Shown here in pieces: positions 37,181-45,254 of a stretch of 64,000 nucleotides of DNA. Origin of the DNA: FEN-1297 sp963787005. Lineage in GTDB: Bacteria; Bacteroidota; Ignavibacteria; Ignavibacteriales; Ignavibacteriaceae. Where the stretch lies: the NCBI GenBank assembly GCA_963787005.1, contig CAWBBX010000026.1, forward strand, positions 31,104 through 95,103. Direction: 5' to 3'. The notes below the pieces were generated by a model. It was not told the origin of the DNA, made no database searches, and was given only the letters and a program-made list of their open reading frames with translations. The position numbers and the translations under genes were made by a program. Numbering within the stretch: the first letter of the stretch is position 1; each line of letters starts with the position of its first letter.

Positions 37181-38269
37181 ATGAAAACCGGAAAGATTAT
37201 ATATTTATTAAGCGCGCTGATGCTATTGGGCTGCCTTCAGACGGATCCGATGAACGGCAAAAATCAGGATCAGGATGAATCGATGAAAGGAATGGAAACC
37301 GCTACATTCGCCGGCGGATGCTTCTGGTGCATGCAGGCGCCGTTTGAAAGTCTGCAGGGTGTTGTAAAAGTAGTGGCAGGTTATGCGGGAGGACACGTTA
37401 AGGATCCGTCGTATAATGATGTTTCAAGCGGTACTACCGGCGCTGTAGAAGCCGTCCGGGTTATTTTTGATCCTCAGGTAATAAGCTACTCCGAAGTGCT
37501 TACGGTTTATTGGAAGCAGTTCGACCCGACCGATCCCGGCGGCTCATTTTACGACCGTGGCTCGCAGTATGAATCGGTTATTTTTTATAAAGACGAAACG
37601 CAGAAAAAAGTCGCCGAAAAATCTAAAAAGTTACTTGACGATTCCGGTATATTCGATAAGCCGATTGTTACGAAGATAAATAAAATGACTTCTTTTTATC
37701 CGGCGGAAAAATATCATCAGGATTATTACAAAAAAAATCCGGAGCATTATGAAGCTTACCGGAAAGCCTCGGGGCGCGACGCGTTTATAATGGGTGTCTG
37801 GGGCGACATCGGAGTCGGCAAGTATAAAAAGCCTTCCGACGCCGTTTTAAAGAAAAAACTTACAAGCCTTCAATACGATGTTACGCAGCACGGCGCAACG
37901 GAAATCCCTTTCCAAAACGAGTACTGGAATAATCATAAAGAAGGGATTTACGTCGATATAGTTTCGGGCGAACCGCTGTACAGTTCCACGGCTAAATTCA
38001 GATCCGGTACCGGATGGCCCAGTTTTACGCGGCCTATCGATCCGAGATTCCTTACCAAGGATATTGACAGATCCGACGGGATGGTAAGAGTGGAAGTACG
38101 CAGCAAGTTCGGCGATTCGCATGTAGGTCACGTATTTTACGACGGGCCGGCGCCGACACACCTAAGATACTGCATGAATTCCGCCGCTATGAAATTCATC
38201 CCTAAAGACGAGATGAAGAAAGACGGATACGGAGAGTATCTTTATCTTTTTGCGGACGATGGAAAGTAA
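37181..38269 (+). CDS. msrAB: Exported MsrA-MsrB fusion lipoprotein
   Basis: Lipoprotein of 362 residues with lipobox LLGC (Cys18). Residues about 40-200 are MsrA with the catalytic Cys47 in GGCFWCMQ, reducing the S-form of methionine sulfoxide. Residues about 220-360 are MsrB with catalytic Cys in RYCMNSAAMKF (Cys331), reducing the R-form. The fused order MsrA then MsrB is common. AGGAGCGATT precedes the ATG. It would repair oxidised periplasmic or surface proteins; the electron donor is not encoded nearby. Confidence 0.93.
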   Translation: MKTGKIIYLLSALMLLGCLQTDPMNGKNQDQDESMKGMETATFAGGCFWCMQAPFESLQGVVKVVAGYAGGHVKDPSYNDVSSGTTGAVEAVRVIFDPQVISYSEVLTVYWKQFDPTDPGGSFYDRGSQYESVIFYKDETQKKVAEKSKKLLDDSGIFDKPIVTKINKMTSFYPAEKYHQDYYKKNPEHYEAYRKASGRDAFIMGVWGDIGVGKYKKPSDAVLKKKLTSLQYDVTQHGATEIPFQNEYWNNHKEGIYVDIVSGEPLYSSTAKFRSGTGWPSFTRPIDPRFLTKDIDRSDGMVRVEVRSKFGDSHVGHVFYDGPAPTHLRYCMNSAAMKFIPKDEMKKDGYGEYLYLFADDGK

Positions 38270-38341
38270 ACAGCGGAAAAGAGTAGGTAGTATGGAGTTA
38301 GGAAATTACTAATGAGTTTTCTACATACTGCCTATTAATAA

Positions 38342-38509
38342 CTATTTCGCCACTAAAGATACACCGAGATAATACGGCCAGATAATTAGAGCAAGCACTG
38401 CCTTCCAAAACGCCAGCTTTAAAAATCCTATGGAAAACAGCCACCCGGCCAGCCAGAAAGGTCCGGTTATCCCGGCATGCTCAACTTTTACGGTTCTTCT
38501 TTCACTCAT
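38342..38509 (-). CDS. Small membrane protein of 55 residues
   Basis: Short gene with AGGGG six nt before the ATG, starting MSERRTVKVEHAGI and ending GVSLVAK. It has two hydrophobic stretches (PFWLAGWLFSIGFL and AVLALIIWPYYLGV) joined by a short basic loop, so it is a hairpin membrane protein. The good ribosome site, amphipathic pattern and absence of an overlapping gene support it being real. Convergent with msrAB. Function unknown. Confidence 0.65.
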   Translation of the reverse strand: MSERRTVKVEHAGITGPFWLAGWLFSIGFLKLAFWKAVLALIIWPYYLGVSLVAK

Positions 38510-38679
38510 AATATTCCCCTTTTGAGTTTTGATTAAATAAGTTCTGATTTTTTAAATCGGAATTGTAATACCAAGGCTAAAATAGATTTTAATAGAATAA
38601 AATCAACATGATGATATCTGCATTCCGGCAATGTTTACCTGTCCCAATTTTAATTTATTAAAAAATTAAGAAAATTCAC

Positions 38680-38730
38680 TTGACTAAATATCACCTTTAC
38701 GTTACTTTTAGTAAAAGACAAGTTACTTTT
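38680..38730 (+). promoter_or_regulatory. Putative promoter with direct repeats for membrane protein/XRE pair
   Basis: TTGACT at 38680-38685 and TACTTT at 38703-38708 are separated by 17 nt. GTTACTTTT occurs at 38701-38709 and again at 38722-38730, a spacing of two helical turns, with an imperfect CTTTTAGTAAAAG palindrome across the first. The repeats overlap the -10 element, as expected for autoregulation by the XRE protein encoded downstream (inference). Confidence 0.45.
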
Positions 38731-38765
38731 TGAGTAGTATTTTACAAAATTCAAAGGGGTCTAAG

Positions 38766-39215
38766 ATGACAAGAATAATTGAATTATATGTTAAAGAGAG
38801 AAGAAAAATGGCAGTGGGATTTATTGCCGGCTTCGGAATTTGGCAGGGTACCAGAATTATCGACGGGATATTAAGTAAAGCTTCGCTCACTACTACGATT
38901 AATATCACTTTAATTATTATTCAACTTCTAGCCTGGGGTTTCTGGCTTTTTTATTTAATAAAGATGATACGAGTCGGACGAGTGATTAAAAATGATCAGA
39001 AACTTAAAGAAGCTTTGAACGATGAATTGACGAGGCATATTAGATTAAAAGCGATGGCTGCCGGGTTCTGGTCATTAATTATTCTACAGATACTACTTTC
39101 AATCAGCGTCAGTTTTTTAAATATTAAGATCGGCACGGTACTCGACATCAACATTTTTGTAGCTGTTCTTTCTTTCATTATATCTTTCCTTTTCTTCGAG
39201 AGGGAAACGGCATGA
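38766..39215 (+). CDS. Membrane protein coupled to XRE regulator
   Basis: Protein of 149 residues with four hydrophobic segments: MAVGFIAGFGIWQGTRIIDG, ITLIIIQLLAWGFWLFYLIK, MAAGFWSLIILQILLSISVS and INIFVAVLSFIISFLFF. I start at the ATG at 38766, which has AGGGG 6-7 nt upstream; the frame opens 36 nt earlier. The stop overlaps the next start (ATGA). Such XRE-linked small membrane proteins are widespread but of unknown function. Confidence 0.7.
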   Translation: MTRIIELYVKERRKMAVGFIAGFGIWQGTRIIDGILSKASLTTTINITLIIIQLLAWGFWLFYLIKMIRVGRVIKNDQKLKEALNDELTRHIRLKAMAAGFWSLIILQILLSISVSFLNIKIGTVLDINIFVAVLSFIISFLFFERETA

Positions 39216-39427
39216 AAAGACAGGAACTGAAAAATACTTTAAAAGTGCAGCGGGCAAAAAAAGACTTAACACAGGAACATCTGGCGGATCTGGTTAACGT
39301 AACGAGGAAGACAATAAACACCGTAGAAAAAGGAAGGTTTATTCCCTCTACCTTGCTGGCTCTCAAACTTGCAAAGGTACTGGAATGCACAGTGGAGGAA
39401 TTATTCTTCGTCCCAGATGAAGAATAG
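39212..39427 (+). CDS. XRE-family HTH regulator
   Basis: DNA-binding protein of 71 residues made up of only a Cro/C1-type helix-turn-helix (LTQEHLADLVNVTRKTINTV, then EKGRFIPSTLLALKLAKVL). This short form without a sensing domain is typical of the YozG/transcriptional-regulator group found with small membrane proteins. It is translationally coupled to the upstream gene and likely represses the shared promoter. Confidence 0.88.
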   Translation: MKRQELKNTLKVQRAKKDLTQEHLADLVNVTRKTINTVEKGRFIPSTLLALKLAKVLECTVEELFFVPDEE

Positions 39428-39456
39428 CTCCTCCTCCGTATTTAAAAAATCATATA

Positions 39457-40335
39457 CTATTTTACAAGTTCCGTCTTGGCTTTAACCGTCATATTCATAG
39501 GAATGGTCATCGACTGCATTCCGCTAGCGGCGATTGAGCCGTCAATATTTTTAGTCGACTCAACCTTAACAAGCAGACCTTTTTCGGGAGAGAACAGCCA
39601 CTGCTCCGAGCCGGTTACTTTTCCCTCAAAGCTCATGCTCATACCGCCTCTTCTTCCGGTACCGCTGAGAGCACCGGTAACTCCGCCGGAGATCTTAGCG
39701 CACTTCATTCCCATTACTTCCTCGTAGCCGAGAAGAGTATCCGTTGTTACGTATACGAACATGAGGTTGGAACCCATCTGGCTAACCATTACCGTATCTG
39801 TGGATGTCCACGAATCACCTATTTCCACAGGATGATCGGCAAGCACCGGCATCACAGATTGGAAGGATGAGGCTATGCTGCTCTCGCCGCCCTGTCCCAT
39901 GCTGTATTTTATTTCGTCCGCGCCTATCAAACCGACTTGTTTCCCGGCAGGAGTTATCTTCATCTCGAATTCTTTTCCGTTTACGCTGCTGAGATCGGGA
40001 GAGACATCGCCCCTGGGAGTACCGACTTTTATATTCATGGAATCGATCTTAATACCTAGATCCAGATCTTTACCGCTCATACCCTTCGAAGCAACGGAAA
40101 AGTAGGCGCTTAGGTTGGTGGTTATTTCCATGCTCTGCCCCATTACCTGCATGCTCTGATCGATATCGTTGGTCATAGAGTACTGAAGCTGTCCGTCTGC
40201 CGGAAGCTTGTACTGCATCACTGCTCCGCCGCCGCCGAATATAGAGTTGAAAACAGAACACCCGGCAGCCAAAAAGGATGCCGCAATAAGAAGAGTTAAT
40301 ATATAAAATATTCCAAGTTTTCTTTGAGATGACAT
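39457..40335 (-). CDS. DUF6263-type lipoprotein
   Basis: Lipoprotein of about 292 residues with lipobox SFLAAGC. The mature region (MQYKLPADGQLQYSMTNDID to WLFSPEKGLLVKVEST) follows the DUF6263 pattern with an all-beta fold. The start is set at 40335 by GGAGG five nt upstream; the frame reaches 40377. Probably faces the periplasm or surface. Function unknown. Confidence 0.7.
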   Translation of the reverse strand: MSSQRKLGIFYILTLLIAASFLAAGCSVFNSIFGGGGAVMQYKLPADGQLQYSMTNDIDQSMQVMGQSMEITTNLSAYFSVASKGMSGKDLDLGIKIDSMNIKVGTPRGDVSPDLSSVNGKEFEMKITPAGKQVGLIGADEIKYSMGQGGESSIASSFQSVMPVLADHPVEIGDSWTSTDTVMVSQMGSNLMFVYVTTDTLLGYEEVMGMKCAKISGGVTGALSGTGRRGGMSMSFEGKVTGSEQWLFSPEKGLLVKVESTKNIDGSIAASGMQSMTIPMNMTVKAKTELVK

Positions 40336-40817
40336 AATTACCTCCGACATTTTAATTGAATAAATATTTTTGAACATAAATTTTCGAATAGCTCTCTAAA
40401 CGGCAAACACAATAATACTTCTGCACAGGAAATAGGGATCGGTATCTGATAAAAAGAAGTGACTAATTGAAGTAAAGCCCCCAATAATCAATTCAACCTA
40501 ATTTTTTTTCTCGAACTTTGCAAGGATTTAATTAGAATTTACCAAACAAAAATCTTTATCATCTTCCGTAAAAAGCTGAACAGGGAGTAAGCCTTTGTCG
40601 GAATAAAATGCTGACTGTAATATCACCCAAACAGGGTGACATAATTCTCAACATATTTTGAAAATGCGGGTATAAAAACGGCCTCCCAAAATTTTCGTCC
40701 CTTGCCGGGGCTTTTTGTCATCAAAGCACCCCGCTTAACCTAATTCATTTTTAATACGGCAGCCAACTCGGTAATAATTATATGGCAAATAAATTTTGTT
40801 AGAAAGGTTGGTGTGAG
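40336..40817. other. Intergenic region with two small hairpins
   Basis: Gap between divergent genes. TCACCC/GGGTGA (40623-40639) and CGGGGCTTT facing AAAGCACCCCG (40706-40733) can form short stems, the second with a bulge. This could be a leader structure for the HEAT-repeat gene, but I cannot assign an RNA family. Confidence 0.4.
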
Positions 40818-41264
40818 ATGAAGAAGGAAGGTGTATTTGCATTTATTTTCTCTCTAGCGCTATTGTTTTTTATTGCAGGAACAACGTTGGGCGGTGGGCT
40901 TAGCAAATCGGACCCCAAATACAAAACAATTGAAAAGAATTATCTGGAAGGTTTGAAATCGGACAATACGGGACTCCGCATAAGCTGCGTCTACTTTCTG
41001 GGTGAATTGAAATCGAGCAAGGCCGTAATCCCTCTGATGAGAATGCTCAACGAAGAAACTCACGAAGGCGCCAGGATTGCCGCAGCGTGGTCTCTTGCTA
41101 AAATAGGCGACGCCCGCGGTATTTATCTACTAAAACAAGTAAGCGAAACATGCGACTGCTGTTCTGTTCAATGTATGACCGAACTCTTTTACCGTCATTT
41201 CGTTATAACTCAAAACGGAGGAATGGAGTTCGATAAGCTGGCCGGAAGTTCTGATACTAAATAA
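40818..41264 (+). CDS. Secreted HEAT-repeat protein
   Basis: Protein of 148 residues with an N-terminal signal or anchor (VFAFIFSLALLFFIAGTTLG). HEAT/PBS-lyase-like repeats follow: LRISCVYFLGELKSSKAVIP and ARIAAAWSLAKIGDARGIYL. A CDCCSVQC cluster near the end is unusual for this fold. Distant paralogue of 6811-7242. Role unknown; repeat scaffolds usually bind proteins. Confidence 0.72.
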   Translation: MKKEGVFAFIFSLALLFFIAGTTLGGGLSKSDPKYKTIEKNYLEGLKSDNTGLRISCVYFLGELKSSKAVIPLMRMLNEETHEGARIAAAWSLAKIGDARGIYLLKQVSETCDCCSVQCMTELFYRHFVITQNGGMEFDKLAGSSDTK

Positions 41265-41296
41265 CCGTCAATTATTCCATGGAGAATTTAAAATAA

Positions 41297-41322
41297 TAAG
41301 AGCCGTCGAATAACGGCTCTTA
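41297..41322. terminator. Bidirectional terminator
   Basis: TAAGAGCCGT (41297-41306) and ACGGCTCTTA (41313-41322) form a perfect 10-bp stem with a 6-nt loop, between convergent genes. An imperfect T-rich tract follows on the minus strand (ATTTTAAATT), so it probably ends the long uronate transcript and the HEAT-repeat gene. Confidence 0.65.
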
Positions 41323-41349
41323 CAAAGATATCAATGGTTATTGTGCTTA

Positions 41350-41874
41350 TTATAAAGTTGAGATCTCTTTATTCTTCCCGGGGCTTACTTGAATAAAAAG
41401 GCTGAGAACAAGAGCGACGCCGAGCTGAATATAAAGAGGCGTGGCAATTACCTCTGCCGCGGCCAGACCCAGAGCAATTACCGTATATTTAACTGCGTAG
41501 TAAAATATCTTTGCAGATACAATACTTAAGAAAAGTGCGCCGAAATTATTTTTCATTCTTTCTTTAAGCGCAATAAACATCCAGACGTTTACGCTGAGTT
41601 CCGCCGAAATGATAAGAGCCTTGAAGAAGAAGGGATGCCCGCTCACCAGGAACGAGAAAACCGGAAGCGACGCCGCAATAATGTATGCGTTCTTCCTTCC
41701 TGTATAGATGATGGATAATACCACCATAATCCTCATGGGATCAAAAATATAGACCGGGAAACTGAAGAGATGAGAGATAGCAGGAACGAAATATATGAAT
41801 GTGAGGATCAGGATATCCAGCGTCCCCTTTTTTACCAGTCCCCTTGAAGGAGACAATGCCGTTGTGTTTTCCAT
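41350..41874 (-). CDS. Membrane protein at end of uronate operon
   Basis: Protein of 174 residues with five or six hydrophobic segments (ILILTFIYFVPAISHLF, MRIMVVLSIIYTGRKNAYII, GALFLSIVSAKIFYYAVKYT). It follows the LarA-like gene by 35 nt on the same strand, so it is probably the last gene of the operon. It resembles ECF-type substrate-binding membrane proteins only in general hydropathy; no family assigned. Confidence 0.6.
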   Translation of the reverse strand: MENTTALSPSRGLVKKGTLDILILTFIYFVPAISHLFSFPVYIFDPMRIMVVLSIIYTGRKNAYIIAASLPVFSFLVSGHPFFFKALIISAELSVNVWMFIALKERMKNNFGALFLSIVSAKIFYYAVKYTVIALGLAAAEVIATPLYIQLGVALVLSLFIQVSPGKNKEISTL

Positions 41875-41909
41875 GTTGATCTTCGCTTATTTTATGTACT
41901 CAAATATAA

Positions 41910-43181
41910 TTAATTAAATCTATCTTTGTAAGCCCATAAACCTACTGCGGGATTCGAGATGTAAAATATCTCCTCGCCGTCCGGCATTATGTTCACCCCG
42001 TCCTTCAACTTTTCGGGGTCATATTTCTTTGTCATTTCTTTGAGATCGGCGTAATTAAAGTTTACACTTTCGATCTCCTCCTTTGTTATGTGTCCCGGAC
42101 AGTATGTTATTGAGAACCTCCCTTCCGACGTTCCGTGTATAAGATGAGCAGCGGCGCCGAGGCTGTTCTGCAGGTCTTCGTTCTCTTTAACCAGCTTCAG
42201 CACTTCGGGCGTATATACATAACCGTATTTTCTGATGATCTTGTCGTTTCCGGGATCCTCTCCGAATTCCTTTAGACCGGGAGCCAATACAATTAGCTCA
42301 CCGCCGTCTTCTATTGCCATACGTGTTCTGTAAACGGATTTATTTCCCAGCCATGTTGTTTTGAATTCCGAAGGCTCAAGATAAACCACTACTTTTTTAA
42401 GAGGCTTTTCGAGCATTACAAAGTTTACTTTCAGCGAAAGCTCGGCCGCAAGGTTAAAGCACTCAAGGTCGTCCCCGGCAAAAAGTCCCTTAACCACCAG
42501 TTTGCCTGTATCGTCCCTTCCCACGACCGTAAGCACGTAAACTATCGGCATATCCTTAGCGAAATTATCAGAGCCGTAATTTAGAACTCTCTTTACGGGT
42601 GTATCTGCCCGGCCCATTATGCGCTCCATGCCGTAGGCCGCTCCTAAAAAGTGACTCTTGTTTATGCCTTCCTTGCCTCCGGTACCTATAAAAATATTTT
42701 TATTATGATTAGCCATGCCTATAACTTCGTGAGGAACAACCTGTCCTATTGAAAGAATCAAATCGAATCCCCCTTCAACAAGAAGTTTATCCACCTGGAT
42801 TGGAATCGGATAATCTACAGCGCCTTCTGATATTTCCTTAACATACTCCGAAGGAACCGTACCTAATGTGGCAAGCCCCTGCCTCCAGTCATGCACCCTG
42901 AATAATTTCTGAGGAACGGTGCGGTACATAGTTTTTATCTCTTCCTCCGTCATCGGGTAATGCGTTCCAATGGACGGCAGCACATCCGTAAGCTTATCGC
43001 CGTAATATTCGTAGGCATAATCGGTGAGAATACCCGAGTGAGAGTGGAACCTTGTTATATCCGGAGGCACAGCTATAACTTTTTTCCTTTCCCCCAGCTT
43101 TCCGAGTATTTCAAATACGCCTTCTTTCAGTTCTTCGTCGGAAAGTTTGCCTTTCTCATTGCTTTTACTATAGAATAACAT
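41910..43181 (-). CDS. LarA-family protein (nickel-pincer racemase/epimerase-like)
   Basis: Protein of 423 residues related to lactate racemase LarA (DUF2088 superfamily). Key pieces remain: VPPDITRFHSHSG (LarA DxTRP region), GTHYPMTEEEI (GxH region), GQVVPHEVIGMANHNKNI with the substrate-binding His, and GTGGKEGINKSHF, whose Lys may carry the pincer cofactor. LarA relatives epimerise 2-hydroxy acids at C2. Its place in the uronate operon suggests an aldonate such as mannonate or altronate as substrate. larB, larC and larE, which make the cofactor, are not in this window. Confidence 0.8.
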   Translation of the reverse strand: MLFYSKSNEKGKLSDEELKEGVFEILGKLGERKKVIAVPPDITRFHSHSGILTDYAYEYYGDKLTDVLPSIGTHYPMTEEEIKTMYRTVPQKLFRVHDWRQGLATLGTVPSEYVKEISEGAVDYPIPIQVDKLLVEGGFDLILSIGQVVPHEVIGMANHNKNIFIGTGGKEGINKSHFLGAAYGMERIMGRADTPVKRVLNYGSDNFAKDMPIVYVLTVVGRDDTGKLVVKGLFAGDDLECFNLAAELSLKVNFVMLEKPLKKVVVYLEPSEFKTTWLGNKSVYRTRMAIEDGGELIVLAPGLKEFGEDPGNDKIIRKYGYVYTPEVLKLVKENEDLQNSLGAAAHLIHGTSEGRFSITYCPGHITKEEIESVNFNYADLKEMTKKYDPEKLKDGVNIMPDGEEIFYISNPAVGLWAYKDRFN

Positions 43182-43205
43182 TTTTCATTCCGTTTTAATT
43201 CTTAT

Positions 43206-43215
43206 GAACCGGTTA
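43206..43215. promoter_or_regulatory. Candidate LacI-type operator before LarA-like gene
   Basis: GAACCGGTTA (AACCGGTT core at 43207-43214) lies about 25 nt upstream of the LarA-like gene start. CG-centred palindromes of this kind are common for LacI-family regulators, and one is encoded at the head of the locus. The same core occurs at 44195-44204 and 52018-52030. Confidence 0.3.
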
Positions 43216-43222
43216 ATACTTT

Positions 43223-44074
43223 TTAGACCCCTGAATAAACATTAAAGCCGCCGTCAATGGGAATAACAATACCGGTTACGAAATTAGAGAGATCCGAAAG
43301 CAGATACAATACCGCACCCTGCAGATCTTCCGGCTCGCCGAATTTACCCATCGGTGTGGAGGCAATTATTTTCTCTCCTCTTGCCGTAAGATTACCGGTT
43401 TTTTCGTCTATTAGCAAGAACCTGTTCTGGTTAGTAAGAAAGAAACCAGGCGCGATGGCATTTACCCTAATATTGGTTTTCGCCAGATGAACGGCAAGCC
43501 ATTCTGTGAAATTATTGATCGATGCTTTAGCCGCCGAATAAGCCGGTATCTTTGTCAATGGCCTGAAAGAGTTCATTGAAGAAACATTTAGTATCGTTCC
43601 CTTCCCTTTTTCTATCATATCTGTTGTAAATACCATGGAAGGCAGTATTGTACCCAGAAAGTTAAGATCGAATACCTTTCTGAAACCGTCAATGTCTAGA
43701 CCGAAGAATGATTTTTCTAATTCATTCACATTATCTTTGGTCAGGAATTCGAACTGCGTAGTAGCCTTCGGTGAGTTTCCGCCCGCGCAGTTGATAAGTA
43801 TGTCTACCTTGCCGAATTTTTTATTTATTTCTTCCTTCGCCTTATTAAGAGATTCCTTATCCAAGACATTCGCAACAACGCCCATCGCATCCGAACCTGT
43901 TTCCTTCTTCAGATTTTCAGCGGTTTTATCCGCGGCTTCCTTCACAAGATCAATAATCGCCATTTTGGCGCCGACACCGGAAAGACACTTTGCTATAGCA
44001 TTGCCTATTACGCCTCCGCCGCCGGTTATCACGCACACTTTATCTTTTAGATCTCCGAATCCGTAATTGCTCAT
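43223..44074 (-). CDS. uxuB: SDR dehydrogenase, D-mannonate oxidoreductase type
   Basis: Cytoplasmic short-chain dehydrogenase of 283 residues. The cofactor loop is VITGGGGVIGNAIAKCL, the structural Asn is in LINCAGGNSPK, and the catalytic Tyr and Lys are in PAYSAAKAS. The long insertion around LEKSFFGLDIDGFRKVFDLN is typical of the SDR-type fructuronate reductases (as YjmF/UxuB in Bacillus). With UxaE next to it, it would reduce fructuronate to mannonate. UxuA is not in the window. Confidence 0.82.
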   Translation of the reverse strand: MSNYGFGDLKDKVCVITGGGGVIGNAIAKCLSGVGAKMAIIDLVKEAADKTAENLKKETGSDAMGVVANVLDKESLNKAKEEINKKFGKVDILINCAGGNSPKATTQFEFLTKDNVNELEKSFFGLDIDGFRKVFDLNFLGTILPSMVFTTDMIEKGKGTILNVSSMNSFRPLTKIPAYSAAKASINNFTEWLAVHLAKTNIRVNAIAPGFFLTNQNRFLLIDEKTGNLTARGEKIIASTPMGKFGEPEDLQGAVLYLLSDLSNFVTGIVIPIDGGFNVYSGV

Positions 44075-44194
44075 TTCGTTCTCCCTATTTAGTTATGATA
44101 AAATTTTATTTTGTCCAATGTTAAATTTTCGCCGTTTCAATCGGACAGCTGTGAAAAAAATAATCCTTTATAAAATTTATCTGCCCTTATTTAG

Positions 44195-44204
44195 GAACCG
44201 GTTC
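44195..44204. promoter_or_regulatory. Candidate LacI-type operator
   Basis: Perfect palindrome GAACCGGTTC in the 128-nt gap before the SDR gene, overlapping the end of the preceding dehydrogenase gene. Same core as 43206-43215. Confidence 0.28.
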
Positions 44205-45195
44205 ACATCCCCTTTATTATATTCCACAACTCTTCGTCGACTTTTATACCTTTATCCAAATTTACTTTTTTAATTGATGACGATTGCTCTCCCGGGTAAT
44301 ATATTTTCCCGCCGTCTGTATAAGAATGAAAGTCGTCAATAATATTGTCTATTATTTTTTCGGCCGTTTCCTTCGAACCGGCCGCTCCGGGTTTTAAGGC
44401 TATGTAAATCTGAGATACTCCGTACTCGGCTTCCTGCTTACCTATCTGGGCAACGGTCTGTCCGCCCGACATTACCGAAGCGATCATATCGAATACAAGC
44501 GAAAGTCCCGAGCCCTTCCAAAGCCCGGCCGGAAGCGCCCTTCTAGTTGCTAGAATTTCTTCCGGGTCCTTCGTAGCATTACCTTTCCTATCGAAACCCC
44601 CGTCATACTTAAGCGTTTCTTTTTTACGTCTCATCACTTCCAGTGCGCCGTATGAATACTGACTGAGCGCCATGTCCAATACCACCGGCTCATCGCCGTG
44701 CGGCGCTCCTATTACCAGGGGATTATTACCCAAACCTGCGCGGCTGCTGCCCCAGGCCGGCATCGTGGGGGTAGCGTTAGTCCAGCAAATTAGAATATAC
44801 CCTTCTTCCGCCGCTTTCCATCCGTACGCCCCGCCTCTCATCCAATGGTTTGTGTTTCTAAGCGCGGCGCAGCCGATACCAAATTTATCGGATAACATCA
44901 TCGCTCGCTCCGTGCAGTGCATCGCGTTCAGCGGTCCAGGTCCCAATTTACCGTCCCACTGCTCAAAAGCCTGGAAAGACGAAATCAGTTCGGGACCGGT
45001 ATCTGTTTTCACAAAACCTTTTTTTACACTGTCAATAAAAGCCGGAAACCTGTTCAGTCCGTGCGATTCTTTACCGAGTAGATTATTATTCGCGAAAATC
45101 TCAGAAAGTCTATCGGCCTTATCTTCCTTAAATCCGGTTTCTATTAGAATTCTTACCAGTTCGATTTTAATTTTATCGAAAGTCAGTTTTATCAT
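44203..45195 (-). CDS. Ldh-family (malate/L-lactate/ureidoglycolate-type) dehydrogenase
   Basis: Cytoplasmic NAD(P)-dependent dehydrogenase of 330 residues of the LDH2/MDH2 (YlbC/YiaK) family. Motifs: ANNLLGKESHGLNRFPAF, NTNHWMRGGAYGWKAAEEGY (catalytic His) and DMALSQYSYGALEVMRRK. These enzymes reduce 2-keto acids such as 2,3-diketogulonate or malate. In this operon a sugar-derived 2-keto acid is likely. The gap to the next gene holds an operator-like palindrome. Confidence 0.82.
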   Translation of the reverse strand: MIKLTFDKIKIELVRILIETGFKEDKADRLSEIFANNNLLGKESHGLNRFPAFIDSVKKGFVKTDTGPELISSFQAFEQWDGKLGPGPLNAMHCTERAMMLSDKFGIGCAALRNTNHWMRGGAYGWKAAEEGYILICWTNATPTMPAWGSSRAGLGNNPLVIGAPHGDEPVVLDMALSQYSYGALEVMRRKKETLKYDGGFDRKGNATKDPEEILATRRALPAGLWKGSGLSLVFDMIASVMSGGQTVAQIGKQEAEYGVSQIYIALKPGAAGSKETAEKIIDNIIDDFHSYTDGGKIYYPGEQSSSIKKVNLDKGIKVDEELWNIIKGM

Positions 45196-45254
45196 ATATC
45201 GTATTCAAATCAGTAAATGAACACTTCGAGATTTTAATCAGCAGCCTCGAAGGA

